Positions 15,201 through 23,885 of a DNA stretch of 64,000 bases are shown one piece after another. The translations under genes and the position numbers were made by a program. This DNA is from Aeoliella sp052161615 (GTDB lineage Bacteria; Planctomycetota; Planctomycetia; Pirellulales; Lacipirellulaceae): assembly GCF_052161615.1 (NCBI RefSeq), contig NZ_CP197417.1, positions 2,852,001-2,916,000 on the forward strand, given 5' to 3'. Position 1 is the stretch's first letter, and the number at the start of each line of letters is the position of its first letter. The notes beneath the pieces were generated by a model. It saw only the letters and a program-made list of their open reading frames with translations, did not search any database and had not been told where the DNA came from.

Positions 15201-16522
15201 AGACGTTCCTAATCCTTACGGCAATCGTTGCCACAGCCGCCGGCGGTGCCCTGGCCTGGCAACAGTACGGCGCGAGCACGCCGCAGGTTCACTATCGGAC
15301 GACACCGGTAGAGCGTGGCGACCTGATCGTTGGCGTGAGCGCAACGGGGACGCTTCAGCCCGAAGAAGTGGTCGACGTAGGTGCCCAGGTTGTCGGGCGG
15401 GTGAAGGAATTTGGTCTCGATCCGAACACGCCGGAATCAACGTCGCGAGAGAAACGAATTGACTACGGCTCGATGGTTGAGGAGGGAACCGTACTTGCGC
15501 GAATCGACGACATGGTCTACGTGGCCCAGCGGAACCAAGCTAAGGCGGCACTTGCAAGAGCCAACGCCGATCTGATTCAGTTACAGGCCCGCCGCGAACA
15601 AGCCGATGCCGAGTGGAAGCGTGCTCAGCGATTACGCGAGTTGTCGGTGGATAGCATCTCGCCGACGGCCAAGGCCCGCTCGGGTGGGCCGGCCATCAAG
15701 ATTCGAGGCATTTCGGATAGCGACTACGTGCTTGCCAAGTCGAACTTCGAAGTCGCAGTGGCCAACGTGGCGGTGGGCGAAGCGGCCGTGGCACAGGCGC
15801 AATCGTCGCTGGATCTCGCCGAAACGAACTTGGGGTTCACCATCATTAAGTCGCCGGTCAAAGGGACAATCATCGACCGCCGTGTAAACATTGGCCAGAC
15901 TGTGGTGTCGAGTTTGAATGCACCAAGCCTGTTCTTGATCGCCAAAGATCTAACGCGGATGCAGGTGTGGGCATCGGTGAATGAAGCGGATATTGGCGTT
16001 CTAAAGGTGGGCCTGCCCGTATCCTTCACTGTCGATGCGTTTCCCGACGAGGTTTTTCGCGGCGCTGTTGAGCAGGTTCGTCTCAATGCGTCGATGACCC
16101 AGAACGTGGTTACCTACACCGTGGTGGTGGCGGTTGATAATTCGAACATGCGATTGCTGCCATACCTGACGGCCAACGTGCAGTTCGAAGTTTCGAAAGC
16201 TGCGGACGTGTTGAATATCTCGAACGCTGCGCTCCGCTACCAACCTTCAAAGAACACGATGGCTCCGCAGAACGCTAGTCGACCGCAAGAGGAGGACAAC
16301 GGAGCCACGAAGCCAACCGGCACCGTGTGGGTGCAGCAGGGTGAGACGCTTAAGCCAATTGAGGTGCAGTTGGGGACGACCGACGGGGCTCGTACGGAGA
16401 TTTCTGCCCCTGAGCTCGCCGAGGGAATGCAAATCGTCGAAGGCGAACTGAGCGTGGACGAGATTGCCGACGTGAAGAATCCCTTTGGGCCGCCACAGTT
16501 CGGGCGTACGCGAGCGCGTTAG
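15197..16522 (+). CDS. MacA-like periplasmic adaptor (HlyD/RND family)
   Basis: 441 residues. An N-terminal membrane anchor (FLILTAIVATAAGGALAW) precedes a split lipoyl domain (VSATGTLQPEEVVDVGAQVV; TIIKSPVKGTIIDRRVNIGQ), a long helical hairpin (~115-215, Ala/Gln-rich) and a beta-barrel domain (QVWASVNEADIGVLKVGLPV). Features specific to the MacA branch are the V-G-A-Q-V-x-G and YGSMVEEGTVLARID motifs and the pairing with a MacB-type ABC protein immediately downstream. The hairpin carries a small Ser/Gly/Ile-rich insertion around residue 155-175. It links the inner-membrane pump to the outer-membrane factor. Confidence 0.9.
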   Translation: MKTFLILTAIVATAAGGALAWQQYGASTPQVHYRTTPVERGDLIVGVSATGTLQPEEVVDVGAQVVGRVKEFGLDPNTPESTSREKRIDYGSMVEEGTVLARIDDMVYVAQRNQAKAALARANADLIQLQARREQADAEWKRAQRLRELSVDSISPTAKARSGGPAIKIRGISDSDYVLAKSNFEVAVANVAVGEAAVAQAQSSLDLAETNLGFTIIKSPVKGTIIDRRVNIGQTVVSSLNAPSLFLIAKDLTRMQVWASVNEADIGVLKVGLPVSFTVDAFPDEVFRGAVEQVRLNASMTQNVVTYTVVVAVDNSNMRLLPYLTANVQFEVSKAADVLNISNAALRYQPSKNTMAPQNASRPQEEDNGATKPTGTVWVQQGETLKPIEVQLGTTDGARTEISAPELAEGMQIVEGELSVDEIADVKNPFGPPQFGRTRAR

Positions 16523-16549
16523 TCGACCAGTCGCCGGGAAGAGCCTGTT

Positions 16550-18778
16550 ATGGATCTAATTCGCCTCAACAACATCACCAAGACGTATCATCTTGGTGAG
16601 ATCGACGTGCCCGTCCTCAAGGGCGTGTCGATGACCATTCGCCGTGGAGAGCTGGTCGCGTTGATGGGTGCCTCGGGCTCGGGCAAGAGCACGCTGATGA
16701 ACATCCTGGGCTGTCTGGATCGTCCCACTTCGGGCGAGTACTGGCTGGATGGCGTCGAGATCAGCCAACTATCGAGCAACGAGCGGGCGATCGTTCGGAC
16801 CGAGAAACTTGGTTTCGTTTTTCAGAGCTTCAACTTGCTAACGCGCACGTCGTCGGTCGACAACGTGTTGATGCCAGTCGACTATTCCCCCAAGCGGCAG
16901 CCAGCGTATGAAACGCACGATCGGGCGGTTGAACTGCTGACCCGAGTGGGTCTCCACGACCGGCTCGATCACGTGCCATCGCAGATGTCGGGTGGTCAGC
17001 AACAGCGCGTGGCCATCGCTCGGTCGCTGATTAATCAGCCGAAACTGCTGCTCGCTGACGAACCGACCGGTAATCTCGACTCGAAAACGAGTGTCGAGAT
17101 CCTGCGGATGTTCCAGGAACTGAACACTATCGGGATCACGGTGATTCTCGTCACGCACGACCCCAAAGTGTGCGAGTACGTTCATCGAACCATTCGCATT
17201 GTGGACGGACTGATCGTCGATGACGAACGGACTGCCGATGCTAGTGGAGAGTTTGGGGCAGCACATGACAATGCCCCGCCGCTGCATATCTACACGGGAG
17301 ATAGCGGATCGTCCGCGACCGCCGTGGCGGAGGCACCTGCAACAATCACCGCTGTCGCGCCGGCCCTTCAGAAGCCCGCGCGGGTGAGCCATCAACGTCG
17401 CCTGTCGGCAATGCTTCCCCCGACACTGCGTACGGCCATTACCGCGCTGCGGCGTAACAAAATGCGATCGATGCTTACGGCGCTCGGTGTGATCATCGGT
17501 GTCGCGGCCGTGATTGCGATGGTCGAGATCAGCCAGGGCTCGCGGGCGTCGCTGGTAAAGACCATGTCGTCGATGGGCACCAACAACATCATGATTCGCT
17601 CGGGCGCCGCGGCGAGCGGTGGCATTAGTTTCGGCGCGGGCTCGGTGCTCACATTAACGCCGGGCGATGCCGAGGCGATCGGCGAGCGCTCCAACGCTCT
17701 TACCGCCGTGGCTCCCATCGTCCAGGTGCAAGCGCAGGTGGTCCGTGGCAACCGAAACTGGGTGCCAATGACCATCTACGGTACGACACCCGAGTATCTG
17801 AAGATTCGAGATTGGGAAATGCTCGATCAGGGGGAGATGTTCACGGATCGCGATGTCCGCAACACGAACAAGGTATGTGTCATCGGTCAAACGATTGCCA
17901 AGGAGTTGTTCGTCAACGAGTCGCCGATTGGTCAGGACCTGCGTGTCAAGAACGTAACGCTCCGCGTGGTGGGCGTGTTGAGTCGAAAGGGTGCAAACAT
18001 GATGGGGATGGACCAGGACGATGTGATCCTGGCACCCTGGACGACCATCAAATACCGCGTCTCCGATAACGCGGCCGCGGCGACAACGACCTCCGAGTCA
18101 TCGAGTGCAACGTCTAGCGAGGTGAACACACTCAGCAATCTGTACCCCGGTTCTACTTCTCTTTACGCAGAGCGATCCGCGACCCAGGCCGCCAACAATC
18201 CACAGCCGGTTCGCTTCACCAATGTCGACCAGATCATGGCGGTTGCGCAATCGGCCGACGCGATTCCACAAGCGATGGACGACATTGAAGTGGTCCTGCG
18301 CGAACGCCACCGCATCCGCGATGGCCAGCCTGACGACTTTAACCTTCGCGACATGAGCGAAATGGTGAAAGCCATGAGTTCGATGTCGGACATGATGGGG
18401 GGATTGCTGATGATTGTTGCCTTCATCTCGCTGGCCGTAGGTGGCGTGGGCATCATGAACATCATGCTGGTGTCGGTCACGGAGCGCACGCGGGAGATTG
18501 GCTTGCGGATGGCGGTGGGAGCTCGATCGTTTCATATCCTCCGGCAGTTCCTGATCGAGGCTATTGTACTGTGCCTGTTCGGGGGACTCGTTGGGGTGCT
18601 GGTTGGGCGTGCCGCTTCGATTGGCGTGTGGTACGTGATGCGGTGGCCGGTTCAGGCTTCGATCCCGGCTATCCTGGCAGCGTTCTTCGTATCGGCGTCG
18701 ATCGGTATCGCGTTCGGATTCTATCCGGCCTGGAAAGCGTCGCGGCTCGACCCGATTGAAGCCCTGAGGTACGAATAG
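16550..18778 (+). CDS. MacB-like ABC transporter, fused ATPase and permease
   Basis: 742 residues. The N-terminal ATPase has Walker A GASGSGKST (40-48), signature MSGGQ (146-150) and Walker B LLLADEPTGNLDS (166-178). A linker of ~70 residues leads to the permease: one membrane helix (~305-330), a large periplasmic domain, then three helices near the C terminus (GGLLMIVAFISLAVGGVGIM; FLIEAIVLCLFGGLVGVLVG; ILAAFFVSASIGIAFGFYPA) and the family end motif KASRLDPIEALRYE. The periplasmic domain carries a Ala/Ser/Thr-rich insertion around residues 505-545 that is not usual in MacB. MacB proteins work as mechanotransmitters, exporting macrolides, peptides or lipids without moving them through their own membrane helices. 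Confidence 0.93.
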   Translation: MDLIRLNNITKTYHLGEIDVPVLKGVSMTIRRGELVALMGASGSGKSTLMNILGCLDRPTSGEYWLDGVEISQLSSNERAIVRTEKLGFVFQSFNLLTRTSSVDNVLMPVDYSPKRQPAYETHDRAVELLTRVGLHDRLDHVPSQMSGGQQQRVAIARSLINQPKLLLADEPTGNLDSKTSVEILRMFQELNTIGITVILVTHDPKVCEYVHRTIRIVDGLIVDDERTADASGEFGAAHDNAPPLHIYTGDSGSSATAVAEAPATITAVAPALQKPARVSHQRRLSAMLPPTLRTAITALRRNKMRSMLTALGVIIGVAAVIAMVEISQGSRASLVKTMSSMGTNNIMIRSGAAASGGISFGAGSVLTLTPGDAEAIGERSNALTAVAPIVQVQAQVVRGNRNWVPMTIYGTTPEYLKIRDWEMLDQGEMFTDRDVRNTNKVCVIGQTIAKELFVNESPIGQDLRVKNVTLRVVGVLSRKGANMMGMDQDDVILAPWTTIKYRVSDNAAAATTTSESSSATSSEVNTLSNLYPGSTSLYAERSATQAANNPQPVRFTNVDQIMAVAQSADAIPQAMDDIEVVLRERHRIRDGQPDDFNLRDMSEMVKAMSSMSDMMGGLLMIVAFISLAVGGVGIMNIMLVSVTERTREIGLRMAVGARSFHILRQFLIEAIVLCLFGGLVGVLVGRAASIGVWYVMRWPVQASIPAILAAFFVSASIGIAFGFYPAWKASRLDPIEALRYE

Positions 18779-18870
18779 GGGCAATTCGAGCCGCCGCGAG
18801 AGTGTCCGGGAGAAGGGATTCCAGCTAGTTGTGGGGTCGGCAGGGATTTCTCAGGTTTTGCGATTCCCGC

Positions 18871-18899
18871 TTGACAGCACCACGATCATGGCCAATACT
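18871..18899 (+). promoter_or_regulatory. Promoter-like sequence upstream of rho
   Basis: TTGACA (18871-18876), a 17-base spacer and AATACT (18894-18899). The -35 box is perfect, the -10 box matches four of six. If used it would give a leader of about 730 bases before rho. Confidence 0.3.
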
Positions 18900-19447
18900 G
18901 CTGGTGAGTTGAGCGTCCTGCTCGTATTTACGGGTAGGTTCTACAGGCCATTTCGACCGTCGGTTGGGCCACTTTCGCTCGGGACTTTCGTTCTCTATCG
19001 AAATCGCTCCCATAGCGCTGAGGCGTTTCCGACTTGCAAGGCCTTTTGCCGAAGGCGTGGCACGTGTGGGTTGTTGGCGGACAGTCCGCCGCATCGTTTG
19101 CCACTTACGCGGTAAAAGCCGGTCGAACTTGGGGGCTGGATGTTGCGCGGTGCCGCAGCGCCTGAGTGGCCTCAGTAGAGTTCGCTTACCACAGTAAAAC
19201 ACGGCCAATTCGGTGGCCGGGTAGCTTGGATGGCCAATCTCCTAACACTTAGGAACACACTGTCGTAGTCAAGTGACGGCGAGTTCGAGTCGCGTTTCTT
19301 TCGCGCACCTCGTCGCCACGGACTCAGAAGCCCCGCTAGGAAGCACCGGGCATTTATCGATTCGCAGCCGGTCGTTTGTGGGCGCTTACGTTTTTGCCCC
19401 GATCGACAACTCGACTGGCAACGCCGCGTTTCAACATTCGATTGCGG

Positions 19448-19493
19448 GAGCGGTTCGCCGCTCGAAGTCACTCGGTACGCCAACCGTTTTTTT
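19448..19493 (+). terminator. Attenuator-like hairpins and T-run in the rho leader
   Basis: GAGCGG-TTCG-CCGCTC at 19448-19463 is a six-pair stem with the very stable UUCG loop. Ten bases on, CGGT (19473-19476) can pair with ACCG (19483-19486), directly followed by seven T (19487-19493). The second part resembles a weak intrinsic terminator about 140 bases before the rho start. Confidence 0.4.
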
Positions 19494-19634
19494 CAGCGGC
19501 CGAGGTTTTTTGGAAGTTAGCTGGGCGGGCTTTCCGCCTCGCCAGTCGTTGGGATGCTTAGTTGTCCCGCGGTGGGTTGCGACCAAAGGTGTCGCCCCCG
19601 ACTGGTGTCTCTCTGTTTGAGGATTTAGATCGCG

Positions 19635-20969
19635 ATGGGTAAGAGGAATAAGAGTGGCGGAGGCCGCTACCGTGGACGGAACAACAACAATAACAATAAC
19701 AACAACCCCAACGCGCGTGGCGGCGGCGGTGGTGGCCAGGGTGGTGGCGGAGGCCAAGGGGGCCAGCGAAACAACCGCAATCGCGGCCGTCGCGGCACCG
19801 CCGTGGTCGAGAATCTCGATCAGGCGTATCCCGAAGATGGCAATCCATTACCGCTGACGCCGGGTTCGGGCGTGCTCGAAATGCACCCTAACGGCTACGG
19901 CTTTTTGCGAGATCCGACGACTAACTTCACCCGCGAGCGCTCCGATCCGTTTGTGCCTGGCACGATGATCGAGAAGTACGGTCTCCGTGAAGGTCTGTTG
20001 CTGCAGGGCATGGTCCAGCGTCATCGCAAAGGCCAGGGGCCTAGGCTCAAGGAATTACTGGACGTCGATGGCATCTCGCCCGACGACTACGTCGGCACGA
20101 AGAACTTCGACGAGCTGACCCCCATCACGCCCGAAGAATGGTTCCAGCTCGAAACCGGCCCCGAGCCGATCAGCACGCGAGTCATCGACTTGCTCGCACC
20201 GCTTGGCAAGGGACAGCGTGCCCTGATCGTCGCGCCGCCTCGCACCGGCAAGACCGTGCTGATGCAGCAACTCAGCCAGGCTATCTCCACCAACTACCCG
20301 AAGGTGGCGATGATGGTCCTGCTGATCGACGAACGTCCGGAAGAAGTGACCGACATGAAGCGCAGTGTGATTGGCGAAGTATTCGCCAGCAGCCTCGATC
20401 AAGATGTCGAAAGCCACGTTCGCCTGTCGCAGCTCACCATCGAACGGTGCAAACGCCTCACCGAAATGGGCAAGGACACCTTCCTGCTCATGGACTCCAT
20501 CACTCGTTTGGCTCGTGCGTTCAACAAGTGGGTCGGCAACACCGGCCGCACCATGTCGGGCGGTGTCGACATCAAAGCGATGGACATTCCGAAGAAGCTG
20601 TTCGCCACGGCCCGTGCGTTCGAAGAGGGTGGCTCGCTGACCATCGTCGGCACCGCGCTCATCGACACCGGCAGCCGCATGGACGACCTGATCTTCCAGG
20701 AGTTCAAGGGCACCGGCAACATGGAACTAGTGCTCGATCGCAAGCTGGCCGACCGCCGTGTCTGGCCATCGATCGACCTCGACCAATCCGGTACTCGCCG
20801 CGAAGAGAAACTGCTCCCGCCCGAAACGCTGCACGCCGCCACCGCGCTGCGTCGCACGCTGTCGAGCATGCATCACATCGATGCGATGGAGCAACTGACT
20901 TCGCGCCTAGCGAAGTACAAGTCAAACGAAGAGTTCATTGCGTTGATTAAGGGTGCTTCGTCGAACTAG
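19635..20969 (+). CDS. rho: Transcription termination factor Rho
   Basis: 444 residues. RNA-dependent helicase that ends transcription at Rho-dependent sites. Primary RNA-binding cold-shock-like domain with GYGFLR at 87-92; Walker A APPRTGKT at 200-207; Walker B region DTFLLMDSITRLARA; Q/R-loop segments DQDVESHVRLSQLTIERCKR and AMDIPKKLFATARAFEEGGS; C-terminal RREEKLLPPE. All are strongly conserved. The first 60 residues are unusual: nine Asn in a row (16-24), then a Gly/Gln-rich stretch, then Arg/Asn/Gly-rich sequence, in place of the compact N-terminal helical domain of E. coli Rho. Asn codons are mixed AAC/AAT, so the run is kept at protein level rather than being a simple DNA repeat. Likely disordered and RNA-binding. 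Confidence 0.97.
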   Translation: MGKRNKSGGGRYRGRNNNNNNNNNPNARGGGGGGQGGGGGQGGQRNNRNRGRRGTAVVENLDQAYPEDGNPLPLTPGSGVLEMHPNGYGFLRDPTTNFTRERSDPFVPGTMIEKYGLREGLLLQGMVQRHRKGQGPRLKELLDVDGISPDDYVGTKNFDELTPITPEEWFQLETGPEPISTRVIDLLAPLGKGQRALIVAPPRTGKTVLMQQLSQAISTNYPKVAMMVLLIDERPEEVTDMKRSVIGEVFASSLDQDVESHVRLSQLTIERCKRLTEMGKDTFLLMDSITRLARAFNKWVGNTGRTMSGGVDIKAMDIPKKLFATARAFEEGGSLTIVGTALIDTGSRMDDLIFQEFKGTGNMELVLDRKLADRRVWPSIDLDQSGTRREEKLLPPETLHAATALRRTLSSMHHIDAMEQLTSRLAKYKSNEEFIALIKGASSN

Positions 20970-21041
20970 CGGTTGTGCGACTCCGCGACGAATGAAGCGA
21001 TTGCTGCAAGTGTAACTTTCCATTGATGGAGTGGCGCTGCG

Positions 21042-22139
21042 ATGCATGTATCCCGTCGTGAGTTTTGCAAGGCCGCCGCAGTTGGCGCAGTGGCTACGAT
21101 TGCCCTGCCGGCCCTTCACACGCTCGCCAAAACGGATTCGCCGAATCCGATCGTGGGCGTGGAGGGCCATCAGTACCGCGTCGACCACCAGTGGGCGAAG
21201 CTGCCGGACAAGTACCGCTGGCAGACGACCCATAATGTGGCGGTCGATAGCGATGGGCTCGTGTATGTGATTCACGAGGGGCGGCTCAGCCAGAAGGATC
21301 ACCCGGCGATCTTTGTGTTCGACGCCGATGGGAAGTTTGTTCGCGCGTTCGGCGAGCAGTTCCAGGGTGGCGGGCACGGCATTGAAGTGCATCCCGAGAA
21401 TGGCAAAGACCAACTCTACGTCTGCGCGTACCAACAGCAGCGGTCGTTCGCCAAGCTGACTACCGACGGTACGGAGCTTTGGCGGCAAGGTGCACCAATG
21501 GAGTCGGGCTTCTATGCGGAGGGCGAAGACGAGTTCCCTCGTTCGCGCCGCGACAACCCCTGGGGCCGCGACCGGTTCTTGCCGACGAATATTGCATTTC
21601 ATCCTGACGGCGGTTTCTTCGTCGCCGATGGCTACGGTGGTTTTCGGATTCATCGCTACGACGCCGACGGCAAGTATCAAAGCTCGTTCGGCACGCCGAG
21701 CGACGACCAGCTAGCCGATGGCACGTTCAACACGCCGCACGGTGTGTGGATCGACTCGCGCGGCGAAACGCCGACGATCGTCGTCGCCGACCGCGCGAAC
21801 GCCCGTTTGCAATGGTTCACGCTTGATGGCAAGCACCTGCGCACGCAGGACGAGTTCCTGCTGCCGGCGAACATCGACACGTTCGGCGAGTTGATGCTGG
21901 TCCCCGACTTGGTGGGCCGAGTCACGCTGCTTGATGGCGACAATAACGTCATCTCGCACCTCGGCGACAACTCGAAGTTGATGGCCGCCGATTCGAGTCG
22001 CGGCATTCGTGGCGACGAGTCGAAGTGGCAGCCTGGCAAGTTTGTGCACCCGCACGACGCCTGCTTCGATGCCAATGGCAACATCTACGTCGCCGAATGG
22101 GTGGCGACCGGGCGGGTAACGAAGCTTACGCGTTTGTAA
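21042..22139 (+). CDS. Tat-exported NHL/six-bladed beta-propeller protein
   Basis: 365 residues. Twin-arginine signal MHVSRREFCKAAAVGAVATI with a hydrophobic stretch and ALHTLAK at its end. The mature part has NHL-type blades: THNVAVDSDGLVYVIHEG, IFVFDADGKFVRAFGEQFQG, NIAFHPDGGFFVADGYG, TFNTPHGVWIDSRG, VHPHDACFDANGNIYVAEWV. GGAG nine bases before the ATG supports the start. Related proteins are annotated as peptidylglycine alpha-amidating lyase-like or generic beta-propellers; I see no evidence for the lyase reaction. Probable periplasmic binding or sugar/lactone-type enzyme. It begins the carbohydrate-rich stretch of the window. Confidence 0.82.
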   Translation: MHVSRREFCKAAAVGAVATIALPALHTLAKTDSPNPIVGVEGHQYRVDHQWAKLPDKYRWQTTHNVAVDSDGLVYVIHEGRLSQKDHPAIFVFDADGKFVRAFGEQFQGGGHGIEVHPENGKDQLYVCAYQQQRSFAKLTTDGTELWRQGAPMESGFYAEGEDEFPRSRRDNPWGRDRFLPTNIAFHPDGGFFVADGYGGFRIHRYDADGKYQSSFGTPSDDQLADGTFNTPHGVWIDSRGETPTIVVADRANARLQWFTLDGKHLRTQDEFLLPANIDTFGELMLVPDLVGRVTLLDGDNNVISHLGDNSKLMAADSSRGIRGDESKWQPGKFVHPHDACFDANGNIYVAEWVATGRVTKLTRL

Positions 22140-22545
22140 GCAGAGGCCGTGACGTACTACGAGCATCCCATCGATGCGCGGCATGGCTTCGATTCTTCTG
22201 CAAAGTTTGCAGGCGGTACGTCCCGCAGGTATACTTTCCCCCGACCTTGACGGGCGGGTGCCGTGCAGTTGGGTTGCCTCTGTTCGGAGCGATCCCTGAT
22301 CAAGTTTTGTCGCGAATGGCGTGAGCTTGTGTTTCTATCGCGTTGTTGGGTGTCGAAGTCGAGAGTCGCTATTCGGCTTTTCGCTTGCGCCAGTTCCACA
22401 AACGTTGCATGGCCGGTGCTGGAGAGTATTCTCTCCTGCTGACTCGCAGCGTGCTGGCGGCTAACTTTAGCTTTGGGTGAGAAGTGCGATGCCAACTCTC
22501 AAAACGCCAAGGTTTCTTATCAAGCGAGTTCGAAAGGTGTGTTCT
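22140..22545. other. Intergenic gap, no recognised element
   Basis: About 400 bases between the propeller gene and the lipoprotein gene. I see no gene, strong hairpin or convincing promoter pair in it. Confidence 0.35.
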
Positions 22546-23814
22546 ATGCGTTGGACTATGTTGGCGCTTAGCCTATTCGCGATTGGCGTCACCGGGTGCA
22601 GCAAGCCCGCCGCCGAGGGCGAATCTAAAGACTCCAGTACTACGACGCAGTCGGGCGACAGCATGAACAGCGATAAGACCTTTCAGCAGGACGTCGATTT
22701 CTTGAACGAGCACGTAGAGACGATTGTCTTGCGTGGCGATGGCGGCGACGCTTTGGTGGCGGTGACGCCCGCGTACCAAGGGCGCGTGATGACCTCCTCC
22801 GCGACCGGCGGCGATGGCGTCAGTTTTGGCTGGCTCAATTACGACCACATCGCGTCGGGTAAAGTTGCCGAGCATATCAATGCCTACGGTGGCGAGGAAC
22901 GCTTCTGGCTCGGGCCCGAAGGGGGACAGTTCAGCATTTACTTTGCTCCCGGCGCGAAGTTTGAGTTCGCCGACTGGCAAACCCCGCCACTGATCGACAC
23001 CGAAGCCTACGACGTCGCCGAGAAGAGCGAGAGCAAGGTCTCCTTTGTCAAAGAGGCGACCATCAAGAACTACTCGAACAACGAGTTCAAGCTGCGAATC
23101 GATCGCGCCGTCGAAGTACTCGACCCCGGGGCGGTCGAGAATTCGCTGGGGGTGAAGCCGGGCGAGCTGAAGTTCGTAGGCTATCGGACCACCAACAAGC
23201 TGACGAACACGGGCGAAGCGGCGTGGACCAAGGACACCGGCCTGCTGTCGATTTGGCTTCTCGGAATGTATAAGCCCGGACCTAAGACCACGATTGTGGT
23301 GCCTTTCGTCGAAGGTTCGGAAGAAGAACTCGGCGTCGTTGTGAACGACACCTACTTCGGAAAAGTTCCTGCCGATCGCCTGAAGGTCGCCGAAGGGGTG
23401 ATGTACCTATCGGGCGATGGCAACTTCCGCTCGAAGATCGGTGTCCCGCCAAAGCGTGCCAAGGAGATCGCCGGCAGCTACGATGCCGAGCGAGGCGTTT
23501 TGACCCTCGTGAAGTACAACAAGCCCGAGGGGGTGACCGACTACGTCAACTCGATGTGGGAGATTCAGGACGAGCCGTTCGCTGGCGACACCGTGAACGC
23601 CTACAACGATGGCTCGCCCGCCCCGGGTGAGAAGCCCCTGGGGCCGTTCTACGAAATCGAAACTTCGAGCCCCGCCCTGGCACTCGAGCCTGGCAAGTCG
23701 GGCGAGCACATCTCGGAGACGTATCACTTCCAGGGTGACCGCGCGGAACTCGACCGCGTCGCGAAAGAGACATTAGGGGTGTCGCTGGATGAGATTGAAG
23801 CGGGGCTGAAGTAG
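22546..23814 (+). CDS. Lipoprotein resembling the DUF6786 family
   Basis: 422 residues. I start at ATG 22546 (AAAGGTG about seven bases upstream) because it gives a lipoprotein signal, MRWTMLALSLFAIGVTG with Cys18; earlier in-frame starts add a charged head. A Ser/Thr-rich linker follows. The body reads like a galactose-mutarotase-like beta-sandwich protein (YQGRVMTSSATGGDG, INAYGGEERFWLGPEGGQFS, LLSIWLLGMYKPGPKTTIVV). My recollection is that proteins with the ...GGEERFWLGPEGGQ... core are filed as DUF6786; this is from memory and not checked. Likely binds or modifies a carbohydrate at the cell envelope. It is followed after 71 bases by a sugar permease. Confidence 0.72.
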   Translation: MRWTMLALSLFAIGVTGCSKPAAEGESKDSSTTTQSGDSMNSDKTFQQDVDFLNEHVETIVLRGDGGDALVAVTPAYQGRVMTSSATGGDGVSFGWLNYDHIASGKVAEHINAYGGEERFWLGPEGGQFSIYFAPGAKFEFADWQTPPLIDTEAYDVAEKSESKVSFVKEATIKNYSNNEFKLRIDRAVEVLDPGAVENSLGVKPGELKFVGYRTTNKLTNTGEAAWTKDTGLLSIWLLGMYKPGPKTTIVVPFVEGSEEELGVVVNDTYFGKVPADRLKVAEGVMYLSGDGNFRSKIGVPPKRAKEIAGSYDAERGVLTLVKYNKPEGVTDYVNSMWEIQDEPFAGDTVNAYNDGSPAPGEKPLGPFYEIETSSPALALEPGKSGEHISETYHFQGDRAELDRVAKETLGVSLDEIEAGLK

Positions 23815-23885
23815 GAGGCGATGTGCGTTCTTAGCTTGTAACCAGTGCGACGTTCTTTGCTCTAAACACAGGTCGGTAACACGCG

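Larger units (their letters stand above)
18779..19634 (+). other. Long gap, probably containing the rho leader
   Basis: 856 bases between macB and rho without a convincing gene on either strand. It contains a promoter-like pair at 18871-18899, a tRNA-like but defective stretch around 19220-19310 (rejected), and a run of hairpins at 19448-19538. A long untranslated leader fits the known self-control of rho by transcription termination in other bacteria. Confidence 0.5.

Noticed and set aside
18825..19208. 127-residue minus-strand frame before rho
   Set aside because: Arg/Pro/Ser-rich with no domain character, no ribosome site and no neighbour in an operon.
19220..19310. tRNA-like stretch (GCCGGGTAGCTTGGATGG, a stem around CCTAACACTTAGG, and GTTCGAGTC)
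   Set aside because: The anticodon loop lacks T33, the T-arm has a mismatch, and no acceptor stem can be formed. At best it is a chance resemblance or a decayed tRNA.
19680..19706. AAC/AAT triplet run in rho as a simple-sequence repeat
   Set aside because: Codons are mixed and the frame is kept, so it is treated as part of the protein rather than an unstable repeat.
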